NCBI GenBank assembly: GCA_964537685.1
Contig: CAZICM010000038.1
Span: 23,900-87,899, forward strand
DNA from: CAZICM01 sp964537685
GTDB lineage: Bacteria > Myxococcota_A > Polyangia > Polyangiales > Polyangiaceae
Length of the DNA: 64,000 nucleotides
Direction of reading: 5' to 3'
Shown: positions 34,935 to 42,985 of the stretch, in pieces
Layout: the number at the start of each line of letters is the position of its first letter
How positions within the stretch are numbered: the first letter of the stretch is position 1
Notes under the pieces: generated by a model
Databases searched by the model: none
What the model saw: only the letters and a program-made list of their open reading frames with translations
Told to the model about the DNA's origin: nothing
Program-made: the position numbers and the translations under genes

Positions 34935-35007
34935 CGCCCCCGAGACGAGTCGAACGTCCGACCAACGGTTTAGGAAACCGCTGCTCTATCCTCTGAGCTA
35001 CGGGGGC
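34935..35007 (-). tRNA. tRNA-Arg (anticodon CCU)
   Basis: The minus strand folds into a complete cloverleaf of 73 bases: acceptor GCCCCCG/CGGGGGC, D-arm GCTC/GAGC, anticodon arm GCGGT/ACCGT with loop TTCCTAA (anticodon CCT), and T-arm with loop TTCGACT. The discriminator base is G. The 3' CCA is not encoded. It reads AGG codons. It is divergent from trmO, which starts 113 bases away. Confidence 0.96.
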
Positions 35008-35120
35008 GTTACAGCAAGCCCCTTTTTTCATATCAAAATACGCCTGTCAACATTCTTTTTCACGCGCCGCCGCTTTGTGATTTCTTTGCCGGCGGCGCAA
35101 AGCTAGGCATTTGGCTCAGC

Positions 35121-35963
35121 ATGCTTCAGCCACTCAGCCTCACTCCGATTGGAATCGCCCGCACGCCCTTTCGCGATCGCGTGAGCACGCCCCGCCAGCC
35201 CGCCGCCATGCGCGATGTGCCCGCCACCATCGAGCTCTTTAAAGGCCAAGGCTATGAACACGCTCTTTCGGATTTAGAAGGCTTTGATATTATTTGGGTT
35301 ATCTTTTGGTTTCATCTCAATAAGAATTTCCGCCCTAAGGTCTTGCCGCCCCGGAGCTCGTCCGGGCGCCGCGGCGTCTTTTCTACCCGCGCTCCTTACC
35401 GTCCCAATCCTATTGGATTGAGCGCGGTGAAGCTCGATAGGATTGACGGCCTGATTTTGCATATAAGAAACGCCGATTTAATCGATGAAACACCTATTTT
35501 AGATATTAAACCCTATATCGCTTATACCGATGCTTTTCCCAATGCAAAGGCTGGATGGCTCGAAGAGGAAAATACGATCGGATTTACACCTGATTCTCAA
35601 GAGACGCCCCGCGATCCAAAACCGGGCTATGAAGTGAGCTGGAGCGCGATAGCCGCGGAACAAGCTCAATGGCTAAAAACCGCTTTTGGAATCGATTTAA
35701 CCGAACCCGCCGAGCGCATTTTGAATCTTGGCCCTCAGCCTCATCCCTACCGCCGTATCCGCGCTATCGAGGGAGGGATGCTGCTCGCCATTAAAGATTT
35801 TCGTTTGAAGTTTCAGCACGCGGGCCGGAGCATTACCATCGAATGCATTGAAAGCGGCTACCGCGCGCGCGAACTGGCCTTGGGAAATGAACCGGCGCTG
35901 GATATTCACCGCGCTTTCATTCAGCATTTTTCGCGGCATTTTTCGCACGCAAAACAGCCTTAA
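35121..35963 (+). CDS. trmO: tRNA (adenine-N6)-methyltransferase TrmO, with C-terminal extension
   Basis: A 280-residue TsaA/YaeB-family protein, which methylates N6-threonylcarbamoyladenosine at position 37 of certain tRNAs using S-adenosylmethionine. Family features: LTPIGIARTPF near the start, PATIELFKGQGYEHALSDLEGFDIIWVIFWFH, the basic RRGVFSTRAPYRPNPIGLSAVKL (about residues 88-110) that forms the SAM site, and LDIKPYIAYTDAFP. Beyond residue 150 it carries a further 130 residues, as in the longer form of the family. It lies next to a divergent tRNA gene and converges almost without gap on a kinase gene; an AT-rich palindrome (AAAATAATTATTTT, 35962-35975) covers the junction. Confidence 0.92.
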   Translation: MLQPLSLTPIGIARTPFRDRVSTPRQPAAMRDVPATIELFKGQGYEHALSDLEGFDIIWVIFWFHLNKNFRPKVLPPRSSSGRRGVFSTRAPYRPNPIGLSAVKLDRIDGLILHIRNADLIDETPILDIKPYIAYTDAFPNAKAGWLEEENTIGFTPDSQETPRDPKPGYEVSWSAIAAEQAQWLKTAFGIDLTEPAERILNLGPQPHPYRRIRAIEGGMLLAIKDFRLKFQHAGRSITIECIESGYRARELALGNEPALDIHRAFIQHFSRHFSHAKQP

Positions 35964-35968
35964 AATAA

Positions 35969-37825
35969 TTATTTTTTAAATGTCAAAAATGTCGTCCGCG
36001 ATTTAGGCACCGTGGTTTCCATGGACTTGGTCGACCCCGTCTGAAGCCGGCAATACACCTTCACTTTGCCAGGCGCGACAAATACATGCACAGGCGTCGA
36101 TCCCGCAGACTGCCCGTTCACCGTGACTTTGCAGGGGCCAACTTTCGATGTGATGATCAAACGCCCTTTTCCAGGGGGTATTGGGGGGATTTTGTATTTG
36201 GCAACGACGCCCGCATCCGCGCCTTCCATCAGTTCGGGATTGGCCTCGAGCGCCTCTTCAACGCCCGAGCCTTCCTGCATTTCAATGACGCCTTCAACGC
36301 CGCCGCTGCCGCTTTCTTCGGGCACACCGGTAGACGCCGCTGAATTTTCAGGCGCCGTCGGCGGTGGGTTCGGTTGAATTTCGATCGAATTGATATACGA
36401 TGGCACCGTATTGGCACCGCTTGTTCCGCTTTCCTGTCCGCCTCCCCGGAGAAGCACAACAAGCAATAACGCCGCCATGACCGACAATCCGATCGAAATG
36501 GCTCCCTTCGCGGCCCACGAGAGGCCCTCCGAAACGGGCGCGGCTGGAGGCGCTTGCAATACAGGCGACTGCATTCGCCTCGATGAACCGCTCCAATCCG
36601 GCGGCGGCCCGGGCTGTGAAGGCGGAGGGGTAGGCGGACGCTGCGGATAGGCGCCTTCCTGCGTGGGCCATGCGGGCTGCGAAGGCCGGGCAGTCAATCC
36701 AGATGTATTTGCTGAATGCATGTACGGATTGACAGGCTGCACCGGAATCGCCGGATTGCTTTCAGGCCCCGGCGCCCACGATCCTTGCTCTCTCGGAGCG
36801 GGCGTCTGCATTACGCCCGAATTGGAGGCCCACAATTGCGTTTTGGAATCGGGCGCGCGTTCAACGGTCTCCAAGGGCTGGCCCAAAGGCGCGGCGGGGA
36901 ACGGCGTTGCCGTCGCCATCGGTGAATCCATCGTGGGCCGATCCTGAGAATCCGGCGCGGGCTCTGCGGGCGGCTCCGGCGCGGCGATCGCCGCAAAAGC
37001 ATCGGCCATCTCTCGGGCCGAGGAAAAACGCTGATTGCGATCACGCGCGAGCGCCCGCTCGAAAAATGCATCGATGGAGGGCGGCAGATCAGCCACGATC
37101 TCCGAAGGCTTTGGAATCGTCCCGCTGAGAACATCGGCGAGCACCGCGCCCAGCGTCGTCCCCGGAAAAGGCAGCGTTCCGGTGATGGCCCGGTAGAGCA
37201 CAATGCCCAGCGACCACAGATCGCTCCGCGTGTCGATCCCCTTCGAATCGCGGATCTGCTCGGGGCTCATGTAGTGCGGCGAGCCCATGAATTCACCGGT
37301 TTTTGTGCTGTGATCGATTTGTACGTCGGTTTGCTTGGCGATGCCGAAATCCAAAATCTTCACGACTTCTTCACCCGCGGGCGTCCGCGCGAGGAAGAGG
37401 TTTCCAGGCTTTAAATCCCGATGAATGATGCGCGCCTCGTGCGCCGTGGAAAGCCCGCCCTCAATCTGGCGAAGCAGCCCGGCGAGTTCGGGAAGAGGCA
37501 AGCGCTTTCGCTTTCGGAGCCTGTCTTCCAGGCTCTCGCCGGACAAATGCTCCATCACGAAAAAAGGCGTGACCTCATCAAAGCCAAAATCGACAACCCG
37601 CACGATATTGGGATGCAAAAGGCGGCTCACCGCGCGCGCCTCGCGCTCAAAACGCGAACGGGCATCCGGTGTTTCCGCGGCGGCCTCTAAATCGAGCACT
37701 TTAATGGCGACTTGAGCTCCGCCGGCCATGGACGACGCGAGCCACACCGATCCCATACCGCCCGCGGCAAGCTGACGCTCGAGCCTATATCTGCCGCCTA
37801 GAACGGCACCGATCTCAATCGTCAC
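35969..37825 (-). CDS. Transmembrane Ser/Thr protein kinase with a PEGA-like C-terminal domain
   Basis: A 618-residue Hanks-type kinase. The catalytic domain (about 13-280) contains the nucleotide loop LAAGGMG (first Gly replaced by Ala, about residue 20), K42 in VAIK, HRDLKPGN (135-142, catalytic D137), DFG (159-161) and SPE (187-189). A Pro/Ser/Gln-rich linker of about 150 residues, probably a site of phosphorylation or flexible spacing, precedes one membrane segment (about 440-462). The outside part is acidic and then ends in a PEGA-like module: GRLIITSKVGPCKVTVNGQSAGSTP, VFVAPGKVKVYC. PEGA domains are thought to bind cell-surface components. It diverges from the DUF2090 gene. Confidence 0.93.
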   Translation of the reverse strand: MTIEIGAVLGGRYRLERQLAAGGMGSVWLASSMAGGAQVAIKVLDLEAAAETPDARSRFEREARAVSRLLHPNIVRVVDFGFDEVTPFFVMEHLSGESLEDRLRKRKRLPLPELAGLLRQIEGGLSTAHEARIIHRDLKPGNLFLARTPAGEEVVKILDFGIAKQTDVQIDHSTKTGEFMGSPHYMSPEQIRDSKGIDTRSDLWSLGIVLYRAITGTLPFPGTTLGAVLADVLSGTIPKPSEIVADLPPSIDAFFERALARDRNQRFSSAREMADAFAAIAAPEPPAEPAPDSQDRPTMDSPMATATPFPAAPLGQPLETVERAPDSKTQLWASNSGVMQTPAPREQGSWAPGPESNPAIPVQPVNPYMHSANTSGLTARPSQPAWPTQEGAYPQRPPTPPPSQPGPPPDWSGSSRRMQSPVLQAPPAAPVSEGLSWAAKGAISIGLSVMAALLLVVLLRGGGQESGTSGANTVPSYINSIEIQPNPPPTAPENSAASTGVPEESGSGGVEGVIEMQEGSGVEEALEANPELMEGADAGVVAKYKIPPIPPGKGRLIITSKVGPCKVTVNGQSAGSTPVHVFVAPGKVKVYCRLQTGSTKSMETTVPKSRTTFLTFKK

Positions 37826-37940
37826 GCACGCTCACTCCGGACATTTGCGCCGAGCCTATCACGAGCGAATGCCTGCTGTTCAATCCGCTGCTCGCTGTGC
37901 GGAACGAAAAAAGCTGTGCTTCATGATGAGCGCACTCGTT

Positions 37941-37975
37941 CAAACCTAAAACAAACCTAAAATCCAAACCTAAAA
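37941..37975. repeat. Short direct repeats, CAAACCTAAAA times three
   Basis: CAAACCTAAAA occurs at 37941-37951, 37952-37962 and 37965-37975 in the 234-base divergent region between the kinase and the DUF2090 aldolase gene. It is AT-rich against a GC-rich background and may mark a regulator site. Confidence 0.6.
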
Positions 37976-37983
37976 TCGCCCCA

Positions 37984-38012
37984 TTGACACAAGGCGGCCC
38001 TGTCAGTAACAG
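37984..38012 (+). promoter_or_regulatory. Weak candidate sigma-70 promoter for the DUF2090 gene
   Basis: TTGACA at 37984-37989 is followed after 17 bases by TAACAG, a poor -10 match (3 of 6). It stands just after the triple direct repeat and about 48 bases before the start codon, a sensible place. Confidence 0.3.
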
Positions 38013-38059
38013 GAAGCACCAAATCGCGAATTGATATACGACGAACGGAGCACAATACC

Positions 38060-38971
38060 ATGAGCGTGGGCTACAATTCTCCTTTGTATATTCTGCCTTT
38101 CGATCACCGAGGATCATTTCAATCAAAAATGTTTGGCTGGAAAGGCGCCCTTTCCGAGGAGCAGACCGCAGAGATCGCCGCAGCGAAAGCCGTTATTTAC
38201 GATGGTTTCAAACAGGCGGTGAACCAGGGCGTGCCCAAGGATCGGGCGGGTATTTTGGTGGACGAGCAATTCGGCGGTGCGGTTGCGCGGGACGCCAAAG
38301 AGAGCGGTTTCGCGCTCGCGATGCCCGCTGAAAAGAGCGGCCAGGATGAATTCGATTTTGAGTACGGCGACGAATTCGGCGCGCATATCGAAGCCTTCAA
38401 TCCAACCTTCTGCAAAGTGCTGGTGCGTTACAATCCCGAGGGAGATCCGGGCATGAATGAACGGCAGACGGCCCGTTTAAAGCGTTTGTCGGATTTTCTG
38501 CACAGCCATGGCCGCAAATACATGTTTGAGCTCTTGGTCCCCGCCGAAAAAGCTCAATTGGATGCGGTGGGCGGAAACAAGAAAGAATACGATCGAAATG
38601 TCCGCCCCAATTTAATGATTCGCGCCATTCATATTCTTCAGGACGCGGGCGTGGAGCCGGACGTGTGGAAGATTGAAGGCTTGGATTCCCGCGAAGACTG
38701 CGCGCGCGTGGCGGAAGCAGCGCGGCGCGGCGGACGCGATGGCGTGGGCTGCATTATTTTGGGCCGCGGCGAAGACGACAAGAAAGTTGTTGAATGGCTT
38801 AAGGCGGCGGCCGGAGTTCCGGGCTTTATTGGATTTGCCGTGGGCCGCACGACGTTTTGGGATCCGTTGGTTGCGTTTCGGGCCAAGGAAATCTCGAGGG
38901 AGGAAGCCGTAACGCGCATTGCGAACAGCTACAAATCCTTCGTCGAGATTTTTGAACAGGCCGGCCGCTGA
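38060..38971 (+). CDS. DUF2090 aldolase-like protein
   Basis: A 303-residue protein of the DUF2090 family, which occurs free-standing or fused to IolC kinases, and in the inositol pathway is linked to cleavage of 2-deoxy-5-keto-gluconate 6-phosphate. The family start YILPFDHRGSFQ is present, as are GILVDEQFGG, KVLVRYNPEGDPGMNERQ, FELLVPAEK, DVWKIEGLDSREDC and GCIILGRGEDDKKV. The Lys in DVWKIEG is a plausible Schiff-base residue of a class I aldolase barrel. There is no iol gene around it, so its pathway here is open. GGAG precedes the ATG. It diverges from the PEGA kinase. Family membership is sure, the reaction less so. Confidence 0.85.
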   Translation: MSVGYNSPLYILPFDHRGSFQSKMFGWKGALSEEQTAEIAAAKAVIYDGFKQAVNQGVPKDRAGILVDEQFGGAVARDAKESGFALAMPAEKSGQDEFDFEYGDEFGAHIEAFNPTFCKVLVRYNPEGDPGMNERQTARLKRLSDFLHSHGRKYMFELLVPAEKAQLDAVGGNKKEYDRNVRPNLMIRAIHILQDAGVEPDVWKIEGLDSREDCARVAEAARRGGRDGVGCIILGRGEDDKKVVEWLKAAAGVPGFIGFAVGRTTFWDPLVAFRAKEISREEAVTRIANSYKSFVEIFEQAGR

Positions 38972-39075
38972 TTCTTTTCTCCTATCGATAAAAGTGCGCC
39001 CGGCACCCGTCTCTACTTTTACTCCCCCCTACAAAAATTGAAACCGCGGCCCTATCGAACCGTATTCGTAAGGCC

Positions 39076-39729
39076 ATGTGGATCAGCAGCCATAAAATTC
39101 GAATGCCAGAAAAGCACGAAGCTTTGCCCGGCCGTTCCGAGCGAATGCCCGTCACCAATAAACATTACGTACTCAATACGGTTTTATTGCCGCCCTATCC
39201 GGAAGGCATGCAGCGCGCCATGTTTGGGATGGGCTGTTTTTGGGGCGCCGAAAAGCAATTTTGGAAAGCGCGGGGCATGTATTCCACGGCGGTGGGATAT
39301 GCCGGCGGGTATACGCCGAATCCGACCTACAAAGAAGTATGCAGCGGCTACACAGGGCACAATGAAGTCGTATTGGCCGTATTTGATCCCAAACTCACCA
39401 GCTATGAAGCGCTATTGCGCATTTTTTGGGAGAACCACGATCCAACCCAGGGCATGCGCCAAGGCAACGATGCCGGAACCCAATACCGCTCAGGCATTTA
39501 TTGTTTCGATGAGGATCAGTTAAAAATGGCCGAAGCTTCAAAAAGGGCCTTTCAAAAATCGCTCAATGAAGCAGGATACGGTGCCATAACGACAGAAATT
39601 ATCCCGGCTACTGAACTCTATTATGCCGAGGACTACCATCAGCAGTATCTCGCCAAAAATCCAGGCGGCTATTGTGGACTGGGCGGTACGGGCGTGAGCT
39701 GTCCAGTGGGTATCATTTCACCGGCATAA
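39076..39729 (+). CDS. msrA: Peptide-methionine (S)-S-oxide reductase MsrA
   Basis: A 217-residue enzyme that repairs oxidised methionine. The catalytic cysteine is C54 in GMGCFWG; the C-terminal resolving cysteines are in GGYCGLGGTGVSCP. Other signature parts are VGYAGGYTPNPTYKEVCSGYTGHNEVV and FWENHDPTQGMRQGNDAGTQYRS. The segment HEALPGRSERMP before the domain matches the N-terminus of enterobacterial MsrA. An AAGG lies shortly before the ATG at 39076; a later ATG at 39103 would also be acceptable. No msrB is seen nearby. The enzyme is probably cytoplasmic, as no signal peptide is visible. Confidence 0.95.
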   Translation: MWISSHKIRMPEKHEALPGRSERMPVTNKHYVLNTVLLPPYPEGMQRAMFGMGCFWGAEKQFWKARGMYSTAVGYAGGYTPNPTYKEVCSGYTGHNEVVLAVFDPKLTSYEALLRIFWENHDPTQGMRQGNDAGTQYRSGIYCFDEDQLKMAEASKRAFQKSLNEAGYGAITTEIIPATELYYAEDYHQQYLAKNPGGYCGLGGTGVSCPVGIISPA

Positions 39730-39761
39730 GCGGGCCCCTGGCATGTTAGCCTGGCCCCGCA

Positions 39762-40337
39762 TTGAATACGCCCTTTCAATCCCTAAACCGCCTCAACGAA
39801 CTGATACGCAAGACCGATCTATTTTTTAATCGCGTCCAAGAGCGTTATGGCGGCTCCATGCAATGCCATACCGGCTGCAGCGATTGCTGCCATGTACAGC
39901 TTTCGGTGACCGCCGCCGAAAGAGCCATGATTGCCGAAGGACTGCGCACGCTGCCTCAAGACATTCGGCGCCGGCTGGCCGAGCGCGCCGGCCATCCCGA
40001 TCCCGAAAAGTGCAGCGCATTAAATGCCGAGGGCAAATGCGATATCTATCCCTTTCGCCCCTTGTTCTGCCGCTCCCACGGATTGCCGATACGCATGGGC
40101 AAAACGATCGGATTGCCTATCGTCAATCATGGGGCGAATTCAATCACGGCTTGTTTCCGCAATTTTACATCCGATCAGATATCGAGCATTGACGCCGATT
40201 GTATTCTCGATCAGGAAACCCTTTCGACGATTTTACACGTCATCAATCAAGCCTATGCGGCGGAAGCCGGAGAAGACGCTGGACAACGCTTTGAACTCGT
40301 TTCCATTTTCAGAACTGCGAATGCCTGGAGCGAATAA
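39762..40337 (+). CDS. YkgJ-family Cys-cluster (zinc- or iron-binding) protein
   Basis: A 191-residue protein beginning with TTG. The conserved cysteines of the YkgJ/UPF0153 type are present: CHTGCSDCCHVQLSVTAAE (about 42-60), then CSALNAEGKCDIYPFRPLFCRSHGLP (about 88-113). This C-x3-C-x2-CC plus C-x(n)-C-x-IY-x-RP-x-x-CR pattern is taken to bind zinc or an Fe-S cluster. The reaction is not known for most members. It follows msrA by 32 bases on the same strand, so both may be expressed in oxidative stress; this is inference. Confidence 0.82.
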   Translation: MNTPFQSLNRLNELIRKTDLFFNRVQERYGGSMQCHTGCSDCCHVQLSVTAAERAMIAEGLRTLPQDIRRRLAERAGHPDPEKCSALNAEGKCDIYPFRPLFCRSHGLPIRMGKTIGLPIVNHGANSITACFRNFTSDQISSIDADCILDQETLSTILHVINQAYAAEAGEDAGQRFELVSIFRTANAWSE

Positions 40338-40349
40338 CGGTTGAATTGT

Positions 40350-41141
40350 ATGAAAATACCGATTGGATTCAAACACAATTTTATTGCATCTGCACTCCTT
40401 GGGATTTTAACCTATGCTGCGCCGGATGCCCGAGCCTGCTCCTGCGCCCCTCCCCGAACGCCCGTAGAAGCCTTGCAGGACGCGGATGCCGTATTTGAAG
40501 GCACAGTCCAAAGCGGCGGACAGAGGGCACAAGGGGGCCTGAGCATTTCAAGCGCAATGGCACCCATTACGTTCGTCGTGCTGCGGGCTTGGAAGGGCGC
40601 AGAGAAGGGAAAAACCGTTTCGGTGATCACCTCCGGGAGTACGGCGAGCTGTGGTTTTCCTTTTGCGAATGGCAAAACATATCTGGTGTATGCCTTTAAA
40701 AACCCTGACACGGGCAAGCTGGGCACTGGACTGTGTTCGAGAACCAAGGCGAGTAGCGAAGCGGCCGAGGATATAAAGGAGATCGATCTAAATAAAGGGA
40801 AAGCCTCGCAGCCGCCAAAAACCAACGATTTGCCTAGCCATTCAGCTTCATCTTCCAAGCCGGATTCCGAACCCGCGCCTCCAGAGCCGGCCAATACCAT
40901 TCAATCACCTTCCAATACAGAAAATACCACGGAGCCCTCGCAGGCACCTCCGGCCATGAGTGTGAGTCCCGCGCTACCGCCCTCGGGAGGAGGCTGCGCG
41001 GGTTGCTCGGCAAGCCCATCTCCCGCCGATTTTTCATTCCAAACCCATGCGCTGTGGATCTTTGGCGCCCTCGCCCGTCTAAGCGCCTATTCTCCGCGGC
41101 GGCGGCCTGCGCGGAAGGCTTCTAGGCCACAGTCATATTAA
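40350..41141 (+). CDS. TIMP/NTR-like secreted protein with a MYXO-CTERM-type tail
   Basis: A 263-residue exported protein. The signal peptide ends in ARA, so the mature chain starts with CSCAPPRTP, the same C-x-C start that TIMPs use to chelate the zinc of metalloproteases. Counted from this Cys, cysteines stand at 1, 3, 72 and 100, close to the 1, 3, 70 and 99 of the TIMP-1 N-domain. ALQDADAVFEGTV and TFVVLRAWKG fit the barrel of netrin-like domains. A Ser/Pro-rich linker follows from about 150. The end has GGGCAGCS, a hydrophobic stretch (ALWIFGALARLSA) and RRRP, a MYXO-CTERM sorting tail that would hold it at the cell surface. Inhibitory activity is inference. The ATG at 40350 is preferred to a TTG at 40341. 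Confidence 0.78.
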   Translation: MKIPIGFKHNFIASALLGILTYAAPDARACSCAPPRTPVEALQDADAVFEGTVQSGGQRAQGGLSISSAMAPITFVVLRAWKGAEKGKTVSVITSGSTASCGFPFANGKTYLVYAFKNPDTGKLGTGLCSRTKASSEAAEDIKEIDLNKGKASQPPKTNDLPSHSASSSKPDSEPAPPEPANTIQSPSNTENTTEPSQAPPAMSVSPALPPSGGGCAGCSASPSPADFSFQTHALWIFGALARLSAYSPRRRPARKASRPQSY

Positions 41142-41211
41142 ATTTTTTTTCAAATCCAAGCTTTGCTTTGGCCGCGTGTTCTGAGAAATAAGACGCTGCT
41201 CAGGAAGGCTT

Positions 41212-42951
41212 ATGAATCAAATTGCATTTAAATACAAATGTATTGGAATGCTTTTAGGCACGCTGATTGCCGCATTTGTGGGTTCGGCCTTTCTCGCGCA
41301 CAAGCGCGCTGTTTTTTTGCGGGAGAGGCTTGAAGAACAGACGCGCGACTATGAAGAAGAGCGCAAGCGCCTTCAGCAAGAACTCGAAAAAACCAGTGCG
41401 CTGTATCAATCCATGTCCGGTGAGGGGCATTTGGTTCCGCGCTCGTTTGAGCAGGGAACACCGGAGGGATTATCCCCCGACTTTTGGTTTGAACAGATTC
41501 ATTCGGGGCCGGGCGATCGAAGGGCGACGCCCTACCGGCCGGAAGGCGTAGATTTCGCTTCATTTATCGATGTATTTGGGGCGGCCCTCGGGCCTCCGCA
41601 CGAGCGCGATCTTCTGAATGAGACGGCGTTGCCCGGTGCGCCCCGATGGATAATGCCGCGGGAGCAATCGCTCGATATGGCTGTCGATACCGAGCGGGAA
41701 AAATTAGGGCCGGAAGGCGGAGCATTTCACGTTCGTATTGCGCTTCAATCTTCAGATATTGTCCCCGCGGAACGGCCTCCGGTCTTTGTTCATTTGGTAC
41801 TCGACAAGAGCGGTTCGATGGAGGGTTCGCATCTGCAGGCCGCGCAAAAAGCGGCAATTGGGCTGCTTCACAGGCTTTCGCCGCAAGATGGTTTTTCTTT
41901 GGTGAGTTTTTCGGATTCGGCCCGTGTGGTGGTCGCGCCTGGACCAATTGGAAGCCGTATCCATTCAATTGAACAGTCGATTTTATCCATTCGGGCGGAG
42001 GGAGGCACCAATCTCTTTGCAGGGCTTTCTCTTGCGTACGAACAAGCTAAAAATGCGGCCGCAGCTTCTCGCCTTCAGCACCCGGTTTCGTCGGTGCTGG
42101 TGCTTTCGGACGGACACACCAATATGGGCGAGGAAAGTCCGCGGGCGCTGACCAAACTCGCCTTTGATGCTTTTCAAAACGGAATTCAAACCAGTTCTTT
42201 TGGATTGGAAAGCCCCGAGGGCAGTGAATTATTGGGGGCTCTGTCGAGGGAGGGCGCGGGGACTTATTATTTCGTTCACAATTCGGAACAATTGGCTCCT
42301 GCTCTTTTCGCCGAACTCGGGAAGAAGCTCGATTTGGCGGCGACATCGGTGGAGCTTCGGGTGCGGCTTTCGCCTTCGATGGAGTTGTTGAAAGTGTATG
42401 GCTCAAACGCCGCGGGAGCGGAAGGGATGGCCTACAGGCCGCCCGCGCAGCGCGGTGAAAGCATGCGATTTCTCATTCCTACCTTTGCCCGCAATGATGC
42501 ATTCGCATTGCTTTTAAAGATAAAAGCTCCTGCTTCCCTGGGCACCGCGGATGTGGGCGCGGTCGATCTCGATTACAAAGATTGCGCGGGGCGCATGCAT
42601 ACGATAGATAATAAAACAATATCGATCAAATTTTCCACAAATGAACCGGAGAGCAAAGAGACGGCCAATGCTTCTGTGATGAGAACCATTGCGGCCTTCG
42701 AGTCGGGCGAGACGCTTCTGGATGCGGCGGCGCGTGTTGCGCTGGGCGATCGGGAAGTTGCGGCAAAGCATTTGCTGGATAGGGAAAAAGAGCTGCGGAC
42801 AGCGGCTGCCGAATTAAAAGATCCCCTGTTTATTCACGACGCAGAGCGATTGCGGCTGTTCCGTATGTACGCCATTGGGCAATCAGGTACGGCGGACCCG
42901 CTTTCGCTGTCTATGCTGTTAGAGACGGCGGGACACCGGCATCTGCGCTGA
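41212..42951 (+). CDS. Membrane-anchored von Willebrand factor A domain protein
   Basis: A 579-residue protein. One membrane segment near the start (about 11-29) is followed by a charged coiled coil (about 34-64, RERLEEQTRDYEEERKRLQQ), then a VWA domain with MIDAS residues D198, S200 and S202 in LVLDKSGSMEG, TNLFAGL and VLSDGHTNMG. This order resembles YfbK-type bacterial VWA proteins. The C-terminal part (about 375-579) contains beta-strands and a helical ending. The protein probably faces the periplasm and binds a metal-dependent partner. It lies 70 bases after the TIMP-like gene on the same strand and converges on pbpC. The partner is not known. Confidence 0.85.
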   Translation: MNQIAFKYKCIGMLLGTLIAAFVGSAFLAHKRAVFLRERLEEQTRDYEEERKRLQQELEKTSALYQSMSGEGHLVPRSFEQGTPEGLSPDFWFEQIHSGPGDRRATPYRPEGVDFASFIDVFGAALGPPHERDLLNETALPGAPRWIMPREQSLDMAVDTEREKLGPEGGAFHVRIALQSSDIVPAERPPVFVHLVLDKSGSMEGSHLQAAQKAAIGLLHRLSPQDGFSLVSFSDSARVVVAPGPIGSRIHSIEQSILSIRAEGGTNLFAGLSLAYEQAKNAAAASRLQHPVSSVLVLSDGHTNMGEESPRALTKLAFDAFQNGIQTSSFGLESPEGSELLGALSREGAGTYYFVHNSEQLAPALFAELGKKLDLAATSVELRVRLSPSMELLKVYGSNAAGAEGMAYRPPAQRGESMRFLIPTFARNDAFALLLKIKAPASLGTADVGAVDLDYKDCAGRMHTIDNKTISIKFSTNEPESKETANASVMRTIAAFESGETLLDAAARVALGDREVAAKHLLDREKELRTAAAELKDPLFIHDAERLRLFRMYAIGQSGTADPLSLSMLLETAGHRHLR

Positions 42952-42985
42952 TTCAATACAGGATATGCCGTTCATTTGATCGTAT

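Noticed and set aside
35962..35975. AAAATAATTATTTT palindrome as a terminator between trmO and the kinase
   Set aside because: It is perfect but has only A-T pairs, so its stem would be weak; noted only in the trmO entry.
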